Source: JBBQFI01 sp038321775
Lineage (GTDB): Bacteria; Verrucomicrobiota; Verrucomicrobiia; Chthoniobacterales; UBA10450
Length of the DNA stretch: 64,000 bases
Direction: 5' to 3'
Assembly (NCBI GenBank): GCA_038321775.1
Contig: JBBQFI010000008.1
Location: 128,002 to 192,001, forward strand
The position numbers were made by a program, and so were the translations under genes. Shown one piece after another: positions 17,892 through 25,067 of this stretch. Below the pieces are notes generated by a model that searched no databases, had not been told where the DNA came from, and saw only the letters and a program-made list of their open reading frames with translations. Every line of letters starts with the position of its first letter. Positions within the stretch are counted from its first letter, which is position 1.

Positions 17892-19586
17892 ATGCCTCCG
17901 CCACTCTCCACCACGAATGTCCATCAGGGACTAACGGTGAAAGCGTATCGCGGCGACGGCGCATGTCTCCTCGCCATGAACATGGAGGATCATCTCGTGG
18001 AAGATCTGGCCGGGTTCGCGATTCAGCGGACGGATCCGGATGGCAAAAAGCAAACGCTCCTGAATCGCCTGAGCTTCGCGAGCAAATACACCGCGGCGAC
18101 AACAGCGAAGCAAAGAAAGTGGTGGCCAACAACTACGTCGCCCTACCAAAAATTTTGGTGGGTGGATTTTCCCTCGCGCAATTTGCCCGGCGACTATCGC
18201 TACGAAGTGACGGCGATGCGTTTTGTGGCAGAAGAAAAACTGAAGCGCGACGAGAAAGTCGAAGTGAGTTTGCCGCTTGGACCGTTTCGCGCCGGTAATG
18301 TCGAGATGGGATTCACGCGCGGCTATCTTTCATCGCAAGCCTACGCGGATCGATTTCACAACGCGCCTTACAAACCGACGAAGAGCTCGATCGATTTCGA
18401 CACGGCGCCGTTTTCGAAACGCTACGAATGGCTAGGCTTTCACGCACGCGAAATGATTTTCGCATTCCTGCAGGAGTCCCTGACGGACGCGCAGAGCACG
18501 CTCGATGTTTTTGCCTACGACCTGGACGAGCCGGACATCATTCGCATGCTCGCGCAATTCGGTAACCGCTTGCGCATCATTCTCGACGATTCCCAGGATC
18601 ATCATGGCAGCGGCGCGCTCGAAGACGTGGCGGAGAAAGTTTTGACCGATGCCGGCGCGCACGTTTTGCGCGGAAGTTTTTCTCGTTACGCGCATGACAA
18701 AGTTTTCGTGAAACGGAACGGCGCCGGCCGCGCGCAAAAAGTTCTGGCAGGTTCGACGAATTTTTCCGTGAGCGGCCTTTACGTGAATGCGAACAACGTT
18801 CTCGCCTTCGACGAGCCATCGGTCGCGGACCTCTACGCACAGGTTTTTGATCTCGCTTTCAGCACCAGTGCGAATGGCCCTGCGTTTTCAAAATCGAATC
18901 TGGCAAAAAACGAATTCGAGATCGCCCAGGCGGATTTGCCCCACATGTTCTTCAGCTTCGCGCCGCACAAAAAACCGACGAATTCCCTCGATCGTTTGTT
19001 GCGCGAACTCAACAAGGCGGACAGTTCTGCGCTTTTCGCCGTCATGGGTTTGAAGGGCACAGGCGACGTTTTGAAACGCCTGCGGGAAGTTCACGCCGAT
19101 CCGAAAATCTTTTCCTACGGCGTTTGCGACGATACTGAGGAAGAAAATCCCACCGGCAACGTGCGAGTCTTCAGCCCCACGAGCAAAGGCGGCGTACTCG
19201 TAAAGGCGGCTTGGATCGCGAAAAATATTCCGCCGCCTTTTTCCGCAGAGCTGGGCGCCGGTCTCGCCCATCGTGTGCACCACAAATTTGTCGTCGTCGA
19301 CTTCAACGATTCCGATCCGGTTCTGTTCGTCGGTTCTTCAAATCTGGCGACAGGCGGCGAAGAACAAAACGGCGATAACTTGATCGCGATTTACGATCGT
19401 GAAATGGCGAGCGTTTTTGCAATCGAAGCGATTCGGCTGGTCGATCATTACCATTTTCGCGCCGCTCTCAGCAAGGCCACCGATCAGAAACCGCTGCGCT
19501 TAAAAACTCGCTCGGAAAATTGGTGGAAATCTTCCTACGACGCGAACTCGATGAAATGCCGGGAGCGGCTTCTCTTCTGTCGCTGA
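17892..19586 (+). CDS. Phospholipase D-like protein with two HKD motifs
   Basis: 564 residues from the ATG at 17892; a TTG four codons upstream is an alternative start. Residues up to about 190 form an N-terminal beta-rich domain. Two PLD half-domains follow: RYAHDKVFVKRN with AGSTNFSVSG, and VHHKFVVVDFND with GSSNLATGG. The two H-x-K motifs would form one active site that hydrolyses or transfers phosphodiester bonds in lipids or nucleic acids. No signal peptide is seen, so a cytosolic nuclease-like role is as likely as a lipase. Confidence 0.82.
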   Translation: MPPPLSTTNVHQGLTVKAYRGDGACLLAMNMEDHLVEDLAGFAIQRTDPDGKKQTLLNRLSFASKYTAATTAKQRKWWPTTTSPYQKFWWVDFPSRNLPGDYRYEVTAMRFVAEEKLKRDEKVEVSLPLGPFRAGNVEMGFTRGYLSSQAYADRFHNAPYKPTKSSIDFDTAPFSKRYEWLGFHAREMIFAFLQESLTDAQSTLDVFAYDLDEPDIIRMLAQFGNRLRIILDDSQDHHGSGALEDVAEKVLTDAGAHVLRGSFSRYAHDKVFVKRNGAGRAQKVLAGSTNFSVSGLYVNANNVLAFDEPSVADLYAQVFDLAFSTSANGPAFSKSNLAKNEFEIAQADLPHMFFSFAPHKKPTNSLDRLLRELNKADSSALFAVMGLKGTGDVLKRLREVHADPKIFSYGVCDDTEEENPTGNVRVFSPTSKGGVLVKAAWIAKNIPPPFSAELGAGLAHRVHHKFVVVDFNDSDPVLFVGSSNLATGGEEQNGDNLIAIYDREMASVFAIEAIRLVDHYHFRAALSKATDQKPLRLKTRSENWWKSSYDANSMKCRERLLFCR

Positions 19587-19589
19587 AAA

Positions 19590-19619
19590 GCCCTAACGAA
19601 TTTGGATTCGCGATTGGGC
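19590..19619. terminator. Possible hairpin between convergent PLD and PIN-TRAM genes
   Basis: Inner arms CGAAT (19597-19601) and ATTCG (19606-19610) with a TTGG loop, and outer arms GCCC/GGGC, sit exactly in the 34 bp between two convergent stops. There is no U-tract, so termination activity is uncertain. One arm includes a CCTAACGA word. Confidence 0.3.
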
Positions 19620-19620
19620 G

Positions 19621-20652
19621 CTAGCTCGCAGAGTGCACACGCAAAGATGGATGCACTCCCTTGAGCTCGGCAAAAATCAAACGACCCGCCGCTGTTTGCA
19701 ACGCGCTGGAAACCGTGATCGGAACGGTGTTGCCAATTTTTGAGCGCGCGTGGTTCACCACGATCATCGTGCCGTCAGCCAGATATCCAACAGCTTGATG
19801 ATTTTCGCGGCCTTCCTTGACGAGATACAAATCGAGATCGTCGCCGGCAGTGACGCTCGGACGTAATGCACGCGCAAGATCGGTGAGATTGAGCGGAGTT
19901 ACTCCCTGAAGTCGCGCAACCTGGCAAAGCGCCTGATCGTTCGTGAGCAGCCGTGCGTGACGCAACCGGGCGATGCGCACGAGACGTTGATCGATCTGAA
20001 GATCCGCATCATCACTCGTATCGTGGATGCTGAGATCGACTTCGCGTGAACGTTGGAGCTCATTCAAAATATCGAGACCGCGCCGGCCGCGTTCGCGTTT
20101 CAAAGAATCGTGCGAATCAGCGAGCGTTTGTAATTCGCCGAGAATGAAACGCGGCACAATCAGCGTGCGGCTGAGAAAACCGGTCGCGCACAAGTCGCCG
20201 ATGCGACCATCGATAATGACGTTGGTGTCGATTACGATCGGTTCGCGTTGCGTCGTCTCCCGCGCGAAACGCACATAAGGAATGATGAGCGAAAATTCAT
20301 CGCGGTTGCTCCGCATCGCCAGCATCATTCCGAGATAAGCGAACGTGCAGTAAACAATTAACCGAACCGCCCATTGCGTGCTTTCCGTCTGGTAACGCAA
20401 AATGTCCGAAGCGAGAAGCAGGTTAGCGAAAAGCAGACCGAGCAGTAATCCAAAGGTCGCTGAAGAAAATGCGCGCAGCGAAAATCCCTTCAACAACCGA
20501 TCGACCAGCACGACCGAAAGGCCAAGAACAGCGCCGACCAGCAATCCGGGAATGGAATTTCCGTAGAGTTCCGCAGAGACATTCGCCCCGACCGCGGTGC
20601 ATAACGTGACAAAGAGGACGCGCAGCAAATTGATCGTAAACAATGTTGTCAT
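19621..20652 (-). CDS. Membrane-anchored PIN-TRAM domain protein (YacL family)
   Basis: A 343-residue protein. Four hydrophobic helices occupy residues about 5-120. A PIN domain follows with acidic metal ligands in VIDTNVIIDGRIGDL, LGELQTLAD and LLTNDQALCQVA. The C-terminal TRAM domain (about 265-335) is the usual RNA-binding partner. PIN domains are Mg-dependent ribonucleases, so membrane-bound RNA cleavage is plausible. The start overlaps mlaD by 4 bp, placing it as the last gene of an Mla operon. That pairing is unusual; in Bacillota YacL stands near ispD and radA. Confidence 0.85.
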   Translation of the reverse strand: MTTLFTINLLRVLFVTLCTAVGANVSAELYGNSIPGLLVGAVLGLSVVLVDRLLKGFSLRAFSSATFGLLLGLLFANLLLASDILRYQTESTQWAVRLIVYCTFAYLGMMLAMRSNRDEFSLIIPYVRFARETTQREPIVIDTNVIIDGRIGDLCATGFLSRTLIVPRFILGELQTLADSHDSLKRERGRRGLDILNELQRSREVDLSIHDTSDDADLQIDQRLVRIARLRHARLLTNDQALCQVARLQGVTPLNLTDLARALRPSVTAGDDLDLYLVKEGRENHQAVGYLADGTMIVVNHARSKIGNTVPITVSSALQTAAGRLIFAELKGVHPSLRVHSAS

Positions 20653-21569
20653 CGGCGTCCTTTCCGGGGTGTCTCTCTCTCGGATTGTCGCAGGTCTTGT
20701 GCCTTGGATTCGGTTTTTGCCGCGCTATCGCGATAAAACAAAACGCCATGCCGGCGCAAGTTGCCGATTAACGCTTCCAAATCATTCGCCAGTTGCTGGT
20801 TCGTCAGCAGAGTCGCAAGCATCCCCTTTCCGTTCGTCGCCTCGTTCATCACCTGCGTTGCCGCCTGAATTGTTTTGCGCGCATCACCGATCGCCTTTTG
20901 TAAATCGTCCGAAGCCTGTTTCGTCGAAGTCATCGTCGCGCCGGCTTTGTCGACAACGCCATCAATTTTCTTCGACGATTCTGCGAGCGCTCCAGTCGCC
21001 TGGTTCAAATGTTCGATGCTCGCTTTGAGATTCTGCATGTTGTCCTGCGACAACGCTTGTTGATTCAGGCGCGTCACCGTGGCGTTTACGTTTTGGACTG
21101 TTCCGCGAAGTTCCTTCACGAGCGCTCCGCCTTCACGGGTAATATCGTCGAGACCAGTTTCGCGCGTTCCCTCGATGACAGAATCTTTCGCGATGAAACC
21201 GTTTGGTTTGCCCGGCGGCATTGTGACGGAAACGAATCGATCGCCTAACAAACCCGAACTTCCGACAGTAAATTTACTCCCGACAGGAAGTTTAACGTAA
21301 TCGTAGATGCGTAACGGTACCGCGACACCATTCCCCGCGGACACCAGATGCGGTCCGCCGGAGACGCGACCGATCTTCGCACCCGCCAATAAAACATCCG
21401 AACCTTTGAGCAATCCACTCGCATCCGTGAATCGAACGCTCAGCGGGTAGTAGGTTTTCCAACCTTCGCCAATGCGGCCAAACTGCACTACCAGTGCCGC
21501 AACGGCTGCGAGCCCGAGAAAAACGAACGCGCCAACTTTTGCTTCAATACCTCTCTCGCCTTCCCTCAT
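20649..21569 (-). CDS. mlaD: MlaD/MCE-domain lipid transport protein
   Basis: A 306-residue protein with one N-terminal transmembrane helix (about 13-26), an MCE domain (about 38-120; VRFTDASGLLKGSDVLLAGAKIGRV), and a long C-terminal helical region (about 140-270) with Ala/Gln/Lys-rich heptads likely to form a coiled coil. MCE proteins form hexameric tunnels across the periplasm that carry phospholipids between membranes. It is in an operon with MlaF and MlaE genes, and its gene is overlapped by the PIN-TRAM start. The 70 bp before it contain no obvious gene. Confidence 0.88.
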   Translation of the reverse strand: MREGERGIEAKVGAFVFLGLAAVAALVVQFGRIGEGWKTYYPLSVRFTDASGLLKGSDVLLAGAKIGRVSGGPHLVSAGNGVAVPLRIYDYVKLPVGSKFTVGSSGLLGDRFVSVTMPPGKPNGFIAKDSVIEGTRETGLDDITREGGALVKELRGTVQNVNATVTRLNQQALSQDNMQNLKASIEHLNQATGALAESSKKIDGVVDKAGATMTSTKQASDDLQKAIGDARKTIQAATQVMNEATNGKGMLATLLTNQQLANDLEALIGNLRRHGVLFYRDSAAKTESKAQDLRQSERETPRKGRR

Positions 21570-21639
21570 TTGTTGTTGGACAAGATGACAGTCAGGGCGC
21601 TTAAAAAAAATGCCACTGCTTTTGCGAGCGTCGTTCTCG

Positions 21640-22443
21640 CTAAATCTGTGCGTCTGATCTTCCGACCAAAAAATTCTGAATCAGCGGATCGGTCGAACGT
21701 TCGAGTTCCGCGGGCGTGCCGGCAAAATAGATTTTCCCCTCGTGCAAATAGGCGATGCGATCGGCTACATGAAACGCATTCTTCATATCGTGCGTCACGA
21801 CAAGGCTGGTGACATGAAAACGCGTCTGCAATCGACGAATCAGTTGATTGATGCTGTCGGAAACAATCGGATCAAGGCCTGACGTCGGTTCATCGTACAA
21901 AATACAGGAGGGCTGCCGAATAATGGACCGAGCAAGCCCGACGCGTTTTTTCATCCCACCGCTCAAGTTTACCGGCATCTTTTTTTCGCTACCTTCAAGT
22001 TCGACTACTTCCAACATTTCACCCACTTTTTGCTGAATAACTTTTGCATCTCGCTCTCCGGCCTCGCGTAACGGAAATGCGATATTGTCTTCAACCGTTA
22101 ACGAATCGAAAAGTGCTCCGCCTTGGAAAAGTATTCCGACTTTGCTGCGAATCGGCGCCAGTTTGCGTTCGCTCAAACCGACAATGTTCTGGCCGTCGAT
22201 CCAAATCTCGCCGGAATCCGGCAACATGAGTCCGATCAAATGTTTGAGCAGAACAGTTTTTCCGCCGCCACTGCGGCCGATGATGGCCAGGGTCTCTCCC
22301 TTTTGGACTTCAAGATCTATTCCGCGCAGAATTTCCTGATGCGCGATCTTCTTCATCAAGGATCGCACTGCGATCATGGAGGTTCCGTTCGGCGCTCGTT
22401 GCAAACCGCCAACTAAATCTGGAGATGGAAGCCTTTCGATCAT
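21640..22443 (-). CDS. mlaF: MlaF-type ABC transporter ATPase
   Basis: A 267-residue ATPase for phospholipid trafficking. Walker A is GRSGGGKTVLLKH (about 57-69), the signature motif is LSGGMKKRVGLARSI, Walker B is CILYDEPTSGLDP, and the H-loop is VVTHDMK. A second start at MIAVRSL (22377) is possible and would remove a 22-residue leader. It lies 20 bp from mlaE, in the order mlaE-mlaF-mlaD. Confidence 0.92.
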   Translation of the reverse strand: MIERLPSPDLVGGLQRAPNGTSMIAVRSLMKKIAHQEILRGIDLEVQKGETLAIIGRSGGGKTVLLKHLIGLMLPDSGEIWIDGQNIVGLSERKLAPIRSKVGILFQGGALFDSLTVEDNIAFPLREAGERDAKVIQQKVGEMLEVVELEGSEKKMPVNLSGGMKKRVGLARSIIRQPSCILYDEPTSGLDPIVSDSINQLIRRLQTRFHVTSLVVTHDMKNAFHVADRIAYLHEGKIYFAGTPAELERSTDPLIQNFLVGRSDAQI

Positions 22444-22462
22444 TGGAGATGCATTCGCCGAA

Positions 22463-23269
22463 TCATTGATAACCGGCAGGAAAAATGATGTTGAGCAACA
22501 TGGTGAGAAAAAAATTTACGATCAGAACAGCGAGCGATGAATCGACCACCGCTTGCGTGGTGGCTTTACCGACACCGACTGCGCCTTCGCGCGTAGTCAA
22601 TCCGCGGTAGCAACTGATGAAGACAATGATCAGCCCGAAGCAAAACGCTTTCGTTAGGCCCATGATGATGTCGCGCATCTGCGTCCAGCGAACCATGTTT
22701 GCGATGTAGTAGGTGCCATTGACGTCGAGGAGAAAAATCGCAACGAAATATCCGGCGACGATTCCAAAGCCGATGCACTCGGCCACGAGAAGCGGCATCG
22801 AGATCATCATCGCGAGCGTGCGAGGGACGACGAGATAATCGACTGGATAAACGGCAAGCGCGCGCAAAGCGTCGATTTGCTCGGTTACCTTCATCGTTCC
22901 GATTTCGGCCGACATCGCCGCTCCCACGCGCCCGGTGACCATGAGAGCAGTAAGGACAGGACCGAGTTCGCGACAAATCGCCACTGAAACCACGGCGCCG
23001 ACGGCGGAACCCATTCCGAGCTTATTAAATTGGAAATAAGTCTGCGCGGCAAAAACCGCCCCGGTGAATCCGCCTGTAATCACGACGACTAATTGCGAGA
23101 GCAATCCGATCTCCACGATCTGACGCAAAAATAATTTCCAACGCAGCCGATGAGTAAAAATGGAAACAAAAGTATCGGCCGCGAGCAGCACGACTTCGCC
23201 GAGATAGGAAAAGAACCGAATGACGGCGATGCCAATAGCGCTGAAGAATCGGCCAATCATCGAAGTCAT
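22463..23269 (-). CDS. mlaE: MlaE-type ABC transporter permease
   Basis: A 268-residue permease with about five helices and the MlaE pattern: RQIVEIGLLSQLVVVITGGFTG, GPVLTALMVTGRVGAAMSAEIGTMKVTEQIDALRALAV and GVGKATTQAVVDSSLAVLIVNF. Together with MlaF and MlaD it forms the inner-membrane lipid transporter that maintains outer-membrane asymmetry. It is preceded, 23 bp upstream, by a small conserved-looking gene. One TCGTTAGGC word falls in it, read as Leu-Thr on the coding strand. Confidence 0.92.
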   Translation of the reverse strand: MTSMIGRFFSAIGIAVIRFFSYLGEVVLLAADTFVSIFTHRLRWKLFLRQIVEIGLLSQLVVVITGGFTGAVFAAQTYFQFNKLGMGSAVGAVVSVAICRELGPVLTALMVTGRVGAAMSAEIGTMKVTEQIDALRALAVYPVDYLVVPRTLAMMISMPLLVAECIGFGIVAGYFVAIFLLDVNGTYYIANMVRWTQMRDIIMGLTKAFCFGLIIVFISCYRGLTTREGAVGVGKATTQAVVDSSLAVLIVNFFLTMLLNIIFPAGYQ

Positions 23270-23292
23270 TTCGGTCGCACAGACCGCATCAC

Positions 23293-23556
23293 CTAGAGAG
23301 TGAGCAGCTGCGTTTTAGTTTTTGCGCGTAGTTCCGGTGGAATCGCGCCAATAAAACGAGGCTCGAGCGAGAGCTTGCGGAAAATGGAACGAATCTCGCG
23401 CACAGTGACGGTTGGCTCTTCAAATTCCATGTAAACGAGATCGTGATTGCGATCGACTTTGTAACGCAGGCCGGCAATCGCTTCGAGTTCGTGGTCGAGC
23501 TCGAGGATTTTGTTCAAGTCGCGCACACCGGCGGCATAGACTTCCAGTTCAATCAT
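23293..23556 (-). CDS. Small uncharacterised protein upstream of mlaE
   Basis: 87 residues from the ATG at 23556 (MIELEVYAAGVRDLNKILEL). A longer frame extends upstream but has compositionally poor leader sequence. The sequence is alternating charged and hydrophobic, with VYMEFEEPTVTVREIRSIFRKL, consistent with an alpha-beta fold such as a ferredoxin-like (ACT/HMA-type) domain. No cysteines or metal sites are visible. It is the first gene of the mlaE-mlaF-mlaD-PIN operon, 23 bp upstream of mlaE. The family is not recognised. Confidence 0.55.
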   Translation of the reverse strand: MIELEVYAAGVRDLNKILELDHELEAIAGLRYKVDRNHDLVYMEFEEPTVTVREIRSIFRKLSLEPRFIGAIPPELRAKTKTQLLTL

Positions 23557-23652
23557 ACGATCGGCGGGCAAATTACGATCAACCTCCGGGGATGCCAATG
23601 AGAATTCCGGCGATTGCGCGGAAGGCGAGGCTGCGATAATGAATCGGCATTC

Positions 23653-24150
23653 ATGAGCTCGCGCGCATTTCGTTTTTTGCTTTCCATCAACATCCTCGTC
23701 CTGGCCCTGATCTTGGCTGGTTGCGAAAGCGTCCCCAAAGGAATTCAGCAAGCGCGCACCGCGATGACGCAACAAATTCAATCCGAGCCGCCGGGCGATT
23801 ATTTTATTGGGCGTCGTTACTACAAACCGGATTACAAATTCTGGGGTTACGTCCGGAAACCAGGACAACCGTGGAGCACAGCGCAACTGGTCATGTTAAA
23901 CGAAACGTTGAAGCTCGCGCCTGATCGCGAAGAGTTGAGTTTCGGAAGAGATAACAATTACGAATACAAACTGACCGGCAATTTTACAGGTGACAGTGTC
24001 TACGAGCCCGCGAGCAATGCAGTCTATCCGGAATTTTTGGTGAAAAGTTTTCAGCTCATTTCCGTTAGTCCGTCGCCAATCTTCAAGAGTCAGTACAATG
24101 GCCGCGCGGCCGCGGAAAATAATCGCTACCACATCGAGAAACCTGAGTGA
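23653..24150 (+). CDS. Putative lipoprotein of unknown function
   Basis: 165 residues from the ATG at 23653, opening a hydrophobic signal ending in a lipobox (LILAGC, cysteine about 24). The mature protein has a YFIGRRYYKPDYKFWGYVRK stretch. It is probably attached to a membrane. It is divergent from the small gene at 23556, and its stop overlaps the GTG start of the Xer recombinase by 4 bp, so the two are coupled. The biological link between them is unknown. Confidence 0.65.
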   Translation: MSSRAFRFLLSINILVLALILAGCESVPKGIQQARTAMTQQIQSEPPGDYFIGRRYYKPDYKFWGYVRKPGQPWSTAQLVMLNETLKLAPDREELSFGRDNNYEYKLTGNFTGDSVYEPASNAVYPEFLVKSFQLISVSPSPIFKSQYNGRAAAENNRYHIEKPE

Positions 24151-25055
24151 CAAAGCCTAACGGCGCGCCGAAAAAAAAGGACCCGCTGGTCGAGGAATTT
24201 CTTCGTTTCCTCGAAGTTGAACGAAATGCGTCAGCGCGCACGGTTTCCGCTTATCGACAGGCCTTCGCTGCGTTTCGTTCGCACACAAGTTGCCCGTGGA
24301 AAAAATGCACGGCCGATGATTTTCGGGATTACCTCTTTGCTTTGATGAAGAAACAGCAGGCGCGTTCCTACATTCGCCTGCAGTTCTCGGCGCTTCGTAC
24401 CTTCTATCGTTTTTTGGTGGAGCGAAAAGGATTGCGTCTCGACCCAACGCGCGAACTCCAACTTCCGAAGCTGGAAAAAAAATTGCCGCTCGTTCTGACG
24501 CGCCAGCAAATCGACGAGCTCCTCTCGGCTCCATTCAAAATCGAGCTCGAACGCCAGTCACCTTCCTGGATGCGCGAGCGGGACGCAGCGATCATGGAAA
24601 TTTTTTACAGCAGCGGTTTGCGATTAGGCGAGCTGGCGGCGCTGGCTGTGAGCGATCTCGACATTTATACAGAATCGGTTCGCGTTTTTGGCAAAGGGCG
24701 AAAGGAGCGGGTTTGTCCCGTCGGCGCTCCCGCGCTGGAAGCAATTTCGCGTTACCGCGCCGCGGCCAACGTGCATTCGGGTCCGCTCTTTATTAATAAA
24801 GCGCGAAAACGAATTTCACCGCGATCGATTTGGTTGGTGCTCAAGAGATACCTGCGCCATACGTCGATTCCGATTTCATTGAGTCCGCACAAGCTTCGGC
24901 ACAGTTTCGCCACGCACCTGCTCGATAACGGCGCCGATCTTCGCAGTGTGCAGGCATTGCTTGGTCACGCGAGCCTTTCTACGACGCAAATCTATACGCA
25001 CGTAACCGTCGAGCGGCTAAAGAAAGCCTACGCCGCCGCACATCCGCGCGCCTAA
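24147..25055 (+). CDS. xerC: Tyrosine recombinase XerC/XerD family
   Basis: A 302-residue integrase-fold protein starting at GTG. An N-terminal SAM-like core-binding domain (about 10-95; ERNASARTVSAYRQAF) precedes the catalytic domain. Catalytic residues are seen in SGLRLGEL (Arg), GKGRKER (Lys), HKLRHSFATHLL (His-x-x-Arg), LLGHASLSTTQIYTHV (His and nucleophile Tyr). Length and motifs match housekeeping XerC/XerD, which resolve chromosome dimers at dif; which of the two is unclear. Its TAA stop lies inside a GCCTAACGA word, 12 bp before the convergent clpC stop. Confidence 0.85.
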   Translation: MTKPNGAPKKKDPLVEEFLRFLEVERNASARTVSAYRQAFAAFRSHTSCPWKKCTADDFRDYLFALMKKQQARSYIRLQFSALRTFYRFLVERKGLRLDPTRELQLPKLEKKLPLVLTRQQIDELLSAPFKIELERQSPSWMRERDAAIMEIFYSSGLRLGELAALAVSDLDIYTESVRVFGKGRKERVCPVGAPALEAISRYRAAANVHSGPLFINKARKRISPRSIWLVLKRYLRHTSIPISLSPHKLRHSFATHLLDNGADLRSVQALLGHASLSTTQIYTHVTVERLKKAYAAAHPRA

Positions 25056-25067
25056 CGACAATTCGAA

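Noticed and set aside
23557..23886. Long N-terminal extension of the gene before mlaE
   Set aside because: It is antisense to the lipoprotein gene at 23653 and compositionally poor. The conserved-looking part starts at 23556.
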